From Leptospira limi (GTDB lineage: Bacteria; Spirochaetota; Leptospiria; Leptospirales; Leptospiraceae): a DNA stretch of 64,000 nt. Both the position numbers and the translations under genes were made by a program. Of the stretch, positions 16,976 through 25,735 are shown piece by piece. The notes under the pieces were generated by a model. The model had not been told where the DNA came from, made no database searches, and was given only the letters and a program-made list of their open reading frames with translations. Where the stretch lies: contig NZ_JAMQPV010000001.1 of the NCBI RefSeq assembly GCF_026151395.1, forward strand, positions 1,302,001-1,366,000. The letters run 5' to 3'. How positions within the stretch are numbered: position 1 is the first letter of the stretch; every line of letters begins with the position of its first letter.

Positions 16976-18174
16976 AAAAATTAATATTATTGATCTGTTT
17001 GATTACATTACCGATTGTTTCTGCGCCTGAAATGATTGGAGAAGAATCTTGTATCGTTGAGAGCACATGTACAATCCTTGTTCCAACTGAAAATGGCTAT
17101 GAACTGTATTTAAAAAATAAAGATCCGAACCTCGCAGCAATAAAGTCAGTAACAATCAATATTTCACTCAAAAATATGAGTTCGGAACAAGTGTTCCCCA
17201 AATTTTTTGTCCTTCGAGGTGCAGATCCAGTTTTTGTAACAAACTTAAAGATTGAAGATGTTACAAAATCTTTCTTTTATTCCTATTCTATCACAGTCAA
17301 TATGGGAGATTGGGATGCCAAACATGATGATACGTATTCTTATTCTTTGCCATTCCCAAGTGGAATTCGTGCAAGAATCGGACAAGGATACAATGGAGGA
17401 TTCACTCATTCAGGTAATTTAAAGTATTCATTAGATTTTTCTTTGCCGATTGGCACTCCAATTCATGCAGCAAGAAAAGGAATCGTTGTTTCTCTTGTAA
17501 AAAAATATTCAGAAGGGGGAGTTAGGAAAGATTTATTGTCAAAAGCAAATTATGTAATGATCCAACATGAAGACGGCACTATTGGTAACTATGCTCATTT
17601 AAAGAAAGACGGAGTGATTGTAAATGTTGGAGACCAAGTGGAAGAAGGACAATTGATTGGATATTCGGGTAATACTGGTTATTCGCAAGGTCCACATTTG
17701 CACTTTGAAGTTCATAAACCAACAAAAGATTCTCAAATTATAACACTCCCCACATCGTTTCGCACCCAATATAACGATCACGAAACATTGTCTCCGTTTT
17801 ATCTATATTGGAAACCTATACAAGGAATTGACCCACCAAACACGGACCTATTGGAAGAAGATATCTTATTATGTAAGTCCAATGGAAAAGAATTGTTAAC
17901 TCAATGTAATGATACAAATTTTCGGTTGGGTGATCGATATGCGTTACAATTGGAATTTTTAAAACCTACAAAAAATCAAATCGAACTTTTACTGACAACG
18001 GATGGTGATAAAGTCGAGCCATATTATATGAAGTGGTTCTCACAAAATGAAGGAGCGGTTGAATTTCGTTATTTCGAAATCCCAAAACACCCAAATTTTG
18101 TAGGTAAATGGAGGATGGTTGTGAAAGTAAATGGTGTCGAAAAAAAAGTTTTTTTCTTCCAAGTTAGTGCGTAA
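16972..18174 (+). CDS. Exported M23-family metallopeptidase (second of tandem pair)
   Basis: A paralogue of the preceding gene with the same order: signal peptide, N-terminal beta domain, M23 domain, C-terminal beta domain. I place the start at GTG 16972, which overlaps the upstream TGA as GTGA and gives a clean signal peptide (KKLILLICLITLPIVSA). The longer frame from 16903 would put an unlikely polar leader in front. Numbered from the GTG, zinc ligands are His146 and Asp155 (HSGNLKYSLDF) and His242 and His244 (HLH), with His209 in YAHL. All catalytic residues are kept, so both copies should be active. Peptidoglycan remodelling in the periplasm is the likely role. Confidence 0.88.
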   Translation: MKKLILLICLITLPIVSAPEMIGEESCIVESTCTILVPTENGYELYLKNKDPNLAAIKSVTINISLKNMSSEQVFPKFFVLRGADPVFVTNLKIEDVTKSFFYSYSITVNMGDWDAKHDDTYSYSLPFPSGIRARIGQGYNGGFTHSGNLKYSLDFSLPIGTPIHAARKGIVVSLVKKYSEGGVRKDLLSKANYVMIQHEDGTIGNYAHLKKDGVIVNVGDQVEEGQLIGYSGNTGYSQGPHLHFEVHKPTKDSQIITLPTSFRTQYNDHETLSPFYLYWKPIQGIDPPNTDLLEEDILLCKSNGKELLTQCNDTNFRLGDRYALQLEFLKPTKNQIELLLTTDGDKVEPYYMKWFSQNEGAVEFRYFEIPKHPNFVGKWRMVVKVNGVEKKVFFFQVSA

Positions 18175-18178
18175 TCGT

Positions 18179-18207
18179 TTGACAAGTAAATATATGTATA
18201 GTAGTAT
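18179..18207 (+). promoter_or_regulatory. Sigma-70-type promoter (TTGACA, 17-base spacer, TAGTAT)
   Basis: A perfect -35 hexamer TTGACA (18179-18184) is separated by 17 bases from TAGTAT (18202-18207). It starts 5 bases after the stop of the second M23 gene. The predicted start of transcription is near 18214. An intrinsic terminator follows at 18244-18268, so the transcript would be very short unless readthrough occurs. Confidence 0.6.
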
Positions 18208-18213
18208 GGCTAT

Positions 18214-18268
18214 GGGCTTTCCAAGACCTTTTGGTCGTACTGTGGGGGTGCAAACCCCCTTCTTTTTT
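18214..18268 (+). ncRNA. Candidate small RNA of about 55 nt
   Basis: This stretch lies between a consensus-like promoter and a strong terminator and has no open reading frame. Predicted folding is a small hairpin GACC-TTTT-GGTC (18225-18236), then the terminator hairpin GGGGGT-GCAA-ACCCCC. It resembles no RNA family that I know. It could instead be an attenuated leader for the DUF2237 gene at 18337, or the terminator could simply serve the M23 operon. The 5' end is estimated from the promoter position. Confidence 0.4.
18244..18268 (+). terminator. Rho-independent terminator with GNRA tetraloop
   Basis: The stem GGGGGT/ACCCCC (18244-18249 with 18254-18259) closes a GCAA tetraloop, a stable GNRA type. 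It is followed by TTCTTTTTT. It sits 70 bases after the M23 pair and about 70 bases before the DUF2237 gene. Confidence 0.85.
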
Positions 18269-18336
18269 CAGATCTAGGGTAGAGAAACAACTTTCCTCAC
18301 TCGTCTCCTATAGATTCCTATACATTTGGTATCAAT

Positions 18337-18711
18337 ATGGATGAATCTCTCAATGTACTCGGCGGACCTCTTTTACCTTGTTCTATAGATCCTTTGACTG
18401 GATTTTTTAGGGATGGTTGTTGTAATACTTCAGATGAGGATTTTGGTTCTCATACCGTTTGTGTATTGGCAACTGAGGATTTTTTGCTTTCTCAAAAAGA
18501 ATCTGGAAATGATCTCATCACTCCCTGGCCTGAATATGCATTCCCTGGTGTGAAACCAGGGGAACGGTGGTGTTTATGTGCCTCAAGGTGGCTCGAGGCA
18601 TATCGAAACGGAGTAGCTCCTAAGGTTTTTTTAGAGTCAACCCACAAACGAGCGTTAGAAATCATTCCTTTGGAACTTCTGGAAAGATTTGCTGTGGAAC
18701 CTATCGATTAA
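18337..18711 (+). CDS. DUF2237 family protein
   Basis: A 124-residue small cytosolic protein that matches DUF2237 along its full length. Conserved blocks are NVLGGPLLPCS, DPLTGFFRDGCC, the GSHTVCVLATEDFL segment, GNDLITPWPEYAFPGVKPG and RWCLCASRWLEA. It is rich in conserved cysteines (CS, GCC, VCV, CLC), which suggests metal binding or a redox role. The family function is not established to my knowledge. No clear Shine-Dalgarno is seen. It meets the following phospholipase-like gene tail to tail with a four-base overlap. Confidence 0.88.
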   Translation: MDESLNVLGGPLLPCSIDPLTGFFRDGCCNTSDEDFGSHTVCVLATEDFLLSQKESGNDLITPWPEYAFPGVKPGERWCLCASRWLEAYRNGVAPKVFLESTHKRALEIIPLELLERFAVEPID

Positions 18712-19964
18712 CGTTTCACATTGAGTGAATCCAAATAGGCTCTCGTATGTTTGGATGTATTTCTTAAAAGACTTGCTAAGATCGTATGAATGGGATGATT
18801 TTCATCATATAAAGTTTCATACTTTGGTATGTTTAGGTTTTCCAATTGTTCGTCGGTTGGTTCACCTGCATCATAAGCTTCTTTACAAACATTCACACGG
18901 AGATCATCCAAACTTTTCCATTCTGTTAAATCATTTGGACCAAAATTCATAATCGAAGTTACAACTGGATGTTTCCAGTTTTTGGAAGAGATTACATTTT
19001 TAATGAGATAGTATTGGTATTCTTCAATCAAAGTGTGTCGGCCAGATACAAATTGAATCATATTGTCTTTGGGCATTTGGTAACCAACAATTGAAACCAA
19101 TTGAACTCCAATTTGTTTGGAAGCGCTCACTCTTGGCAATACAGATGAGTGATACGGTTGAGTTAGGTCTTGTATGTAATGTAATGCCCAACCTGCAAAT
19201 CGATAACCCCAATAGGGATGTCCTTTTCTAAAAGCTAATTTTGATAATTCTGTAAATTGATGGATTCTCAGTTCTGGGTATGTACGTTTTAAAAATCCAG
19301 CTAGGGTAAAAATGATTTTTGGTTCATAAAAGAAACCCATGTGAAATGGTGCTTGGGATGAAAACTCAATTGCAGGATTTCCGAAAGGTTGGTAACCAAA
19401 ACCATATAACTTACCCACATCACTTTCATTATCTTCGAAAAGGTATAAGTCCAAATCATAATCAGGTTCATCTGTTGCAGAAACAATGACTTCATCGGCA
19501 CCAATCATCTGTCCTTCTTTGAGTGAAAGAAATGTTTCGTTTACGAGTTTTCCCTTTTCATTCAATGTTGTGAGTTCGTCCAGTGGTAGGTTTTTTCCGT
19601 TTTTTCTTGGAACCGATTGGATGTACAATGCTGCTTTATGTTTGGGATTCACACGTAGTGCATGGTAAAATTTGGTAATAATATCCACTTCGTTTTTGTT
19701 AGGCGAAAACTTCAATTCATCCTTTGTTTTGGATAAATGAGGTAAACGATTGATTGCCCAATCTTCTGAAAGAGATAATGTTTCCTGGATTGAATCTTTT
19801 TCTTTTGTTAAAAATGATTTTAATGATTCCACTTTGACATTGGGAGTGTTTTGATTTTTCCAATGGTCTTTTAATATAAGATAGGTAATACCTGCGTGAT
19901 TATTCCAAGCAAAACAGGGTATGGAAAATAATATAAGAATACTGTAGATGATTTGTTTTTTCAT
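18708..19964 (-). CDS. Exported zinc-dependent phospholipase C / S1-P1 nuclease-like protein
   Basis: A 418-residue exported protein. The signal peptide ends in CFA directly before Trp20, so the mature protein would begin with tryptophan. In zinc-dependent phospholipases C and S1/P1 nucleases, the mature N-terminal Trp is itself a zinc ligand. His23 follows closely, and HYIQDLTQPYH (262-272) supplies the His-x3-Asp and His ligands typical of the fold. ATDEPDYDLD (163-172) is another acidic site. It could cleave phospholipids or nucleic acids outside the cytoplasm; sequence alone does not decide. A signal-bearing SH3b protein is encoded 6 bases upstream on the same strand. Confidence 0.7.
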   Translation of the reverse strand: MKKQIIYSILILFSIPCFAWNNHAGITYLILKDHWKNQNTPNVKVESLKSFLTKEKDSIQETLSLSEDWAINRLPHLSKTKDELKFSPNKNEVDIITKFYHALRVNPKHKAALYIQSVPRKNGKNLPLDELTTLNEKGKLVNETFLSLKEGQMIGADEVIVSATDEPDYDLDLYLFEDNESDVGKLYGFGYQPFGNPAIEFSSQAPFHMGFFYEPKIIFTLAGFLKRTYPELRIHQFTELSKLAFRKGHPYWGYRFAGWALHYIQDLTQPYHSSVLPRVSASKQIGVQLVSIVGYQMPKDNMIQFVSGRHTLIEEYQYYLIKNVISSKNWKHPVVTSIMNFGPNDLTEWKSLDDLRVNVCKEAYDAGEPTDEQLENLNIPKYETLYDENHPIHTILASLLRNTSKHTRAYLDSLNVKR

Positions 19965-19970
19965 TGGTGT

Positions 19971-20834
19971 TTATTTTTCCTTTTTCTGAAACTGAGATCC
20001 ATTCCATAAATATTCAGATTGGTAAAAATCATGTTGGTTTGTCTCATCTATATCGAAACTATGCATAAGTTCAATGATTGTGTTCTCTTTTCCCTTTAGG
20101 GTGTTTCGATTCATTTTTTTATCTTCTGGTAAGATTTCTTTTGGGAAAACTAACCATGTTTCCGCACATGCTGGTGGATCACAAGAACCAGGATTCCACG
20201 AAAACTGCGGAGTAATTTTCAATTCTCGGTTCAAAGTGAATACTTGTTCATTTGAATAACCATACTCAATTTCTGAAAAGATTAAAAATTTGATAGCAAA
20301 TATTGCATTCGGACTTGGTGAAAAAAGACTTGGATTGTATATCGTATGGTCCCATGATTCATTACTCAATGGTCCAACTTCAAAACTTCCTTGGCTTAGA
20401 ATTTTCGATCCTTGGAGGATCTTTAATTCCAATTTTTTAGTTTTTGTTCCAAGATTTTTACAAAGGACAATCGTGTCGTTCAGGGGAAATGAATAATCTG
20501 AGATGAGGCCTCCCCAAAGATAACCAATCTCCTCACCAACTTGCACTTTATACCAATATTCTTTCAAGGAATTCTGTTCTAATATTTGGTTCGTTTTTGT
20601 CAGAATCTTAATCACTGTTCCTAGAGGCAGTTTTCGGATTACTTTACCATTGAGATGATCCGCTTCTCTTAAGTTTACATTGTCACCAAATATGTAATAG
20701 GTGGATTTGATGTTTTTTTCAGCGATATAATCATCCCAATGATTTTGTGAGAGTATTGGTGAAATGAGGCTCGTTAAAAGAAGAGATAAGAAGAATACAA
20801 TACCTGACATAGTGTAAAAAATAGGGAAGTGCAT
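19971..20834 (-). CDS. Exported SH3b-domain protein
   Basis: A 287-residue exported protein with a hydrophobic signal (about 9-29). Met9 (20810) is an alternative start giving a cleaner signal peptide. Residues about 45-110 form a bacterial SH3 domain: NVNLREADHLNGKVIRKLPLG is the usual RT-loop region and YWYKVQ-GEEIGYLWGGLI the closing strands. Such domains bind cell-wall peptides or other proteins. The C-terminal half is beta-rich, has a CDPPACAETW cysteine pair, and is not recognised. It lies 6 bases upstream of the phospholipase/nuclease-like gene, so the two are probably co-expressed and act in the same compartment. Confidence 0.7.
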   Translation of the reverse strand: MHFPIFYTMSGIVFFLSLLLTSLISPILSQNHWDDYIAEKNIKSTYYIFGDNVNLREADHLNGKVIRKLPLGTVIKILTKTNQILEQNSLKEYWYKVQVGEEIGYLWGGLISDYSFPLNDTIVLCKNLGTKTKKLELKILQGSKILSQGSFEVGPLSNESWDHTIYNPSLFSPSPNAIFAIKFLIFSEIEYGYSNEQVFTLNRELKITPQFSWNPGSCDPPACAETWLVFPKEILPEDKKMNRNTLKGKENTIIELMHSFDIDETNQHDFYQSEYLWNGSQFQKKEK

Positions 20835-20943
20835 AACTAGAGTCGATCTCTTTTCCTAACATAGGGTATTTTTCTGAATCAAAGAAGTCGATATTCAAGG
20901 TAAGATTGTTTTTAAGTAAAAACAAAACTTAATAAGAACCAAT

Positions 20944-21792
20944 ATGAAACCATATTCATTAGAACAAATTCGAATCTTAGAAGAGAAAATGATCACTTAT
21001 GAGATATGGGTGTTTGCTTTGGTTTTGTTTGTTGCCGTACTTCTACTAATTGTTGTCATGCAGAAACTTGCATTGGCAAAACTAAAATCCTCAGAACTTT
21101 TTAAATTAAAACAAAGTTTTAAATCCGTTGATAAAGGTTCCATTGAGAGTCAGATGGAAGATCCAAATATCATCGATGTCCATACGATCACACAAACTCC
21201 CGTTCACAATGAACGAACGGTAACTGGAAAAGATTTACCGGAACCGGGAACGATCTACAAGTATTCAATCCCAAATGAAGGAAAACGAATCATTGTGATT
21301 GGACAAAGAGAAGGAAATATCATCACCCATTCGACTGAAATTTTAGATCACCACCTTAGAATCGATATTTTTCCTATCGATGTTGGAAATACAGAGTATT
21401 TGTCCTACCAGATTGAATTTCGCCGTGAAGGAAAAGTTCTATGCCAACTGCCAAATCAAAAAGATTTTCGGGAAATGGATATGAAAGAAACCATTCAGAT
21501 CACAAAATCAGATTTTGAAGATGGATTTTCTATGTATCCGAGTATCAACATAGAAACACCATTGAGATTACGGTTAGGTGGAAGACTGAGCGTAGACGGA
21601 AAATTTAAAATTGGTTTTTTTGAATTTCATTTTTATACAAAAGATATTCTGGAAAGAACGAGTGGTGGTACGAAACGCGTCGAAAAACAATTTTATATAA
21701 AATTATATAAAATTTTTCCGGGTTACGATACAGCGAGGCAGTCGCGAGATGGGGTTGTTCCGATGCTTGAGCGGTTTGGGGGGAAGGTGTGA
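20944..21792 (+). CDS. Membrane-anchored protein of unknown function
   Basis: I do not recognise this 282-residue protein. A short N-terminal cytoplasmic part is followed by one membrane helix (about 22-42: WVFALVLFVAVLLLIVVM). A coiled or linker region follows, then a beta-rich soluble domain from about residue 95 containing repeated strand pairs (IYKYSIPNEGKRIIVIGQ, LRIDIFPIDVGNTEYLSY). The C-terminus is basic. It stands alone between divergent and convergent neighbours and is followed by a structured repeat and a strong bidirectional terminator. Confidence 0.6.
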   Translation: MKPYSLEQIRILEEKMITYEIWVFALVLFVAVLLLIVVMQKLALAKLKSSELFKLKQSFKSVDKGSIESQMEDPNIIDVHTITQTPVHNERTVTGKDLPEPGTIYKYSIPNEGKRIIVIGQREGNIITHSTEILDHHLRIDIFPIDVGNTEYLSYQIEFRREGKVLCQLPNQKDFREMDMKETIQITKSDFEDGFSMYPSINIETPLRLRLGGRLSVDGKFKIGFFEFHFYTKDILERTSGGTKRVEKQFYIKLYKIFPGYDTARQSRDGVVPMLERFGGKV

Positions 21793-21801
21793 ATCTAGTA
21801 T

Positions 21802-21843
21802 CCCCGCCCTGAATTGGGTGGGGCTAACCACCCGCCACCCAAT
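21802..21843. repeat. GC-rich element with competing inverted repeats
   Basis: Within 42 bases there are three mutually exclusive hairpins. CCCCGCCC (21802-21809) pairs with GGGTGGGG (21816-21823, one G-U pair). GGGTGG (21816-21821) pairs with CCACCC (21828-21833). ATTGGGTGG (21813-21821) pairs perfectly with CCACCCAAT (21835-21843). Base composition is far more GC-rich than the surroundings. It is not a terminator (no T run) and looks like a small palindromic repeat, possibly dispersed in the genome. Confidence 0.5.
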
Positions 21844-21967
21844 ACGTCCTCTTTATCACCTCTATTCCCTTTTTGCAAACCCCTTCTCGAATACAGAAAA
21901 TTCTTTTCAAAAGAGTTCATCCTTTTGCAGATTCCTTCCCGAAATTACTCACTCTTCCTTAAAAAAC

Positions 21968-21998
21968 AAAAAAAGCCAAGGTTTCCCTTGGCTTTTTT
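21968..21998. terminator. Bidirectional intrinsic terminator
   Basis: A run of seven A, then GCCAAGG-TTTC-CCTTGGC, then six T residues. The 7-base-pair GC-containing stem extends through the A/T flanks and works on both strands. It ends transcription of the plus-strand gene (stop 21792) and of the minus-strand thiolase (stop at 22041). Confidence 0.9.
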
Positions 21999-22040
21999 CT
22001 TCGATCTTTCGAACGAACAAAATTGAATCTTAGATTCGCA

Positions 22041-23360
22041 TTATGGTCTTTCTACGATCATCGATCCTGCGATTCCACCGTGTGCACACGCTGTCACAAG
22101 AACTTTCTTTGCATCTTTGTTTTCATGGAAGTCCATGATCGCATTATGTAGTAATCTCACTCCAGTCGCACCAAACGGGTGTCCGATGGCGATTGATCCA
22201 CCATTAGGATTGATTTTCTTTGCATCAAAGTTCTTTTCCCAATCAAAACCAGTTCTGATTTTGATTTCTTCAAGAGCTGCTACGGCAGTCGCTGCAAATG
22301 CTTCATGGATTTCGATTACATCGATGTTTTCCACTTTTTCGCCAACTTCTTCCAAAAGACCAAGAGTTGCTTCCGCTTGTCCAAGTCCCATAAGGTTTGG
22401 TGCAACACCTTTCATTTTGAAACCAGTTACAACTGCTTCTGCTTTGAGACCGAGTTTTTTTGCCGCTGCTTCAGAAGCGACGATGATTCCAGCCGCTCCA
22501 TCAGAACGTGGGCTTGCATTGAAGATGGAAACAGTAGGACCATGAGATTTTTTCAAATCTTTGCCGTATTTTTCTTTCCAAGCATCAAATTTCATCGCTG
22601 GGTTATCAAACATAAGCATAGCGCGTCCCATACGAGTTGGGTTTTTCACAAGACCTTCACGAAGGAGAACCGCTTCGTCCGCTTGGAGTGGGTTACCTTC
22701 ATCGTCTTTTACTTCCATAATATATGGTTTGTAACGACCTTCTTGTGTTGCTTCGAAAGCTCTTTTGAAAGATTCGTAAGCTACTTTGTCTTGTGTTTCA
22801 CGTGGAAGTGCATAGTTTTGTGCGAGGATTTCTGCTGTTACTTGCATTCCGTAAGAAGTTTCACCATCACCAAGACCATCTTCTAATGTATCACGAAGTT
22901 CTACACCTTCAGGAAGGTCGTTTGGAAGTAGTTTTACAAGTGAATCTAAGCTGTTTGTTTTTTTGTTAAGACGAGCATTTTTCACAACGAATGGCATAGA
23001 AGTTTGGGATTCTTCACCGATTACTAGGAAAACTTCACCTTCACCTAACATGATTCGGCGAGATGCTTCTGCTACTGCTTCGAGTCCTGATACACAGTTG
23101 TTCGCAACTGTTAAGCAAGGAATTTCTAAAGGTAGGTTCATTAGGTTTGCAATCACACGAGCAGAGTTTGGTGCATTTGCAAAACCTTCTCCTACGATCA
23201 CACCGTCAATGTCAGATGGCTTAAGGCCACTGCGTTTCATTACTTCTTCACCCACTATTTTACCTAAGTGGTGGCCTGGATACTGTGCGAGCGCCTTACC
23301 AATTTGTGCAAAAGGAGTTCGAGCAGGTGCTGCGAGTATTATCTTTTGTGTTACTTTCAT
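22041..23360 (-). CDS. Thiolase (acetyl-CoA C-acyltransferase, FadA/FadI-like)
   Basis: A 439-residue thiolase that cleaves 3-ketoacyl-CoA with CoA, or condenses two acyl-CoAs. The nucleophilic cysteine is Cys89 in NNCVSGLEA. HEAFAATA carries one active-site His, and GHPFGATG (393-400) with CAHGG (425-429) carries the other His and the second Cys. The usual CxGGG end motif is CAHGG here, as in FadI-like members. Length and a substrate-loop insertion (about 130-190) favour a degradative long-chain enzyme. It lies 48 bases after ilvC on the same strand, and a strong terminator follows. No fadB partner is in the window. Confidence 0.88.
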   Translation of the reverse strand: MKVTQKIILAAPARTPFAQIGKALAQYPGHHLGKIVGEEVMKRSGLKPSDIDGVIVGEGFANAPNSARVIANLMNLPLEIPCLTVANNCVSGLEAVAEASRRIMLGEGEVFLVIGEESQTSMPFVVKNARLNKKTNSLDSLVKLLPNDLPEGVELRDTLEDGLGDGETSYGMQVTAEILAQNYALPRETQDKVAYESFKRAFEATQEGRYKPYIMEVKDDEGNPLQADEAVLLREGLVKNPTRMGRAMLMFDNPAMKFDAWKEKYGKDLKKSHGPTVSIFNASPRSDGAAGIIVASEAAAKKLGLKAEAVVTGFKMKGVAPNLMGLGQAEATLGLLEEVGEKVENIDVIEIHEAFAATAVAALEEIKIRTGFDWEKNFDAKKINPNGGSIAIGHPFGATGVRLLHNAIMDFHENKDAKKVLVTACAHGGIAGSMIVERP

Positions 23361-23408
23361 ATAAAATCCTTCTTCCTTTCTTTCTTCTAACTTTCGTTAC
23401 CTAAACAA

Positions 23409-24437
<1,029 letters not shown>

Positions 24438-24490
24438 TTAACTGATTTTTCCATCATTTTGAACTATAACGAGGGAAACAAGAACGAATT

Positions 24491-24577
24491 AGGGCGCCTT
24501 TCCTTGCTCGCTCCGGACTTCCGCATTCGCTTCGGTCCTTCGGACGGCTAACGCCTCCTCCGCATCAAGGGCGCAAG
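24491..24577. repeat. GC-rich structured intergenic element
   Basis: A sharply GC-rich block in AT-rich surroundings. Its ends are complementary: GCGCC with CCTTG on the left against CAAGGGCGC on the right, with a small bulge. The interior has GTCC-TTC-GGAC and repeated CTCCGGACTTCCGC / CTCCTCCGC-like motifs. No open frame is conserved through it. It looks like a dispersed palindromic repeat or a structured RNA segment. The similarity to repeats elsewhere in Leptospira is from memory and not tested. Confidence 0.45.
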
Positions 24578-24773
24578 GTGACATAATATTTCATCTCCTT
24601 GTTTTGTACTCTGGTTGATGTCTTCCGATTGTACCCCAAACCACTATAGATTCGATTCGTCAGTTCCATAATCGTAGGAAAAAGCTAATCTTCATCTGTA
24701 TCAGTCATTTCCATTTTGAATCCAATCCAAAAGAGTTTGGGTAGGTGAAACCCGCAAATGCGGAAACCCTCCA

Positions 24774-24802
24774 TTGAAAAATGAGCACCTCGCTCTTATA
24801 AT
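24774..24802 (+). promoter_or_regulatory. Sigma-70-type promoter (TTGAAA, 17-base spacer, TATAAT) with leaderless geometry
   Basis: TTGAAA (24774-24779) and a perfect TATAAT (24797-24802) are 17 bases apart. The ATG of the lipoprotein at 24809 lies only 6 bases after the -10, where transcription should start. The mRNA would have no 5' leader or almost none. Confidence 0.7.
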
Positions 24803-24808
24803 CGAACC

Positions 24809-25165
24809 ATGATGAATCAAATCAATTTTGTATCTATTGAAAGGCTTAGCCAGCAAAGACTAGTTAGGTTTATCTATACGCTGTTCTTGGTGAGTGGGCT
24901 CACTATTTTTGCAGGTGGTTGTATTGAGACTAGTGATTCCAGTGAGGTTTTAGCACGGGGTGGTCATGAAGGACGAGGTAGAGACTTTCACCACTCTCCA
25001 AATCCCAATGGAGCAGGTAATCACCACCACCCAAGGAATGGTTATTCTCACCCAGGAGGAGGTCCTACTTTTCACTCTCCTCATCAAAGTGGCGGTCATA
25101 ATGCACAATATGGTCCATCTGATCGCAACCATAACTTAGGCCGTCCTCATAACGGGAGGAGATAA
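24809..25165 (+). CDS. Histidine/glycine-rich small lipoprotein
   Basis: A 118-residue exported lipoprotein. After a basic N-terminus the hydrophobic segment (about 21-37) ends in FAGGC, a good lipobox with the lipidated Cys near residue 38. The mature part is low-complexity, dominated by His, Gly, Asn, Pro and Arg (clusters such as FHHSPN, NHHHPRNG and FHSPHQSGGH). It has about 15 histidines in 80 residues. Such tails can bind Ni, Zn or Cu; that is inference. The promoter overlaps the start region and predicts a leaderless mRNA. A family of other small lipoproteins follows on the same strand. Confidence 0.65.
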   Translation: MMNQINFVSIERLSQQRLVRFIYTLFLVSGLTIFAGGCIETSDSSEVLARGGHEGRGRDFHHSPNPNGAGNHHHPRNGYSHPGGGPTFHSPHQSGGHNAQYGPSDRNHNLGRPHNGRR

Positions 25166-25275
25166 ACTTGGTCAAAACAATCACTTCGAGAACCGTTTCG
25201 GATTTACTTTTGGCTTACCGTACAATTTGTTCTATGAGATCCAGGTCTCTTCACCGAATCACAATTTTTTCCAGA

Positions 25276-25728
25276 ATGAAAATTCGGCGTATCTTTATAC
25301 TTTTCATAATTGTATTTCTCTCGATCAGTTGTGCGAGTTTACTCCCAACTGAGAGGCGAGTGTATCCGAAAAATCCAGTTACATTTCCAGAAAGTATGAA
25401 CATACATGATTGGATCGATACAAAAACTAAACAGTATCCGAATCGACTAAAGACTCTGGTTATCAGTGATTTAGAATATAAAATCACTTACTATCGAAAA
25501 GAACATACTTCTTTGGGTTCTTATGTTGCTTGTTCGGCATTGGTGAAAACGATCGAGCCAAGAAAATTAGAAATATATAATATGATCTCTATCGTAAACT
25601 ATGCGGATTATTCAAAAGGGTATATGCGGAAAAATGGACATTTGGGTCCTATGAATGAAAAAGAAAGGATTGATATCCTTTTGCCTTGCATCGAAGAATT
25701 TTTAGAACCTCCCCAACCCAAGGAATGA
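25276..25728 (+). CDS. Small lipoprotein, CASLLP family (copy 1)
   Basis: A 150-residue lipoprotein. I choose ATG 25276 because it gives a normal signal peptide (KIRRIFILFIIVFLSISC). The frame is open upstream to 25168 but would add a long polar leader. After the lipidated cysteine come ASLLPTERRVYPKNPV and IHDWIDTK, and near the end LGPMNEKERIDILLPCIEEFLE. The same blocks recur in the gene at 26426. Two further cysteines (in VACSA and LLPC) are shared and may form a disulfide. No known domain is recognised. It lies in a cluster of exported proteins of unknown role. Confidence 0.7.
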   Translation: MKIRRIFILFIIVFLSISCASLLPTERRVYPKNPVTFPESMNIHDWIDTKTKQYPNRLKTLVISDLEYKITYYRKEHTSLGSYVACSALVKTIEPRKLEIYNMISIVNYADYSKGYMRKNGHLGPMNEKERIDILLPCIEEFLEPPQPKE

Positions 25729-25735
25729 TTGATTT

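Noticed and set aside
20890..20940. TTGTTT and TTAATA spaced 17 bases as promoter of the gene at 20944
   Set aside because: The -10 match is poor and the region is uniformly AT-rich.
22305..22886. Open frame of 193 codons opposite the thiolase gene
   Set aside because: Composition (many Phe, Cys, Ser) is that of an antisense shadow; the thiolase frame is clearly the coding one.
24491..24577. Integron attC-like or tRNA-like structure
   Set aside because: The complementary ends do not show attC core sites and there is no T-arm GTTCGA pattern or anticodon arm; kept only as a structured repeat.
25168..25275. Extended N-terminus of the first CASLLP lipoprotein
   Set aside because: It would place a polar arginine-rich leader of 36 residues before a complete signal peptide; the paralogue comparison supports the internal start.
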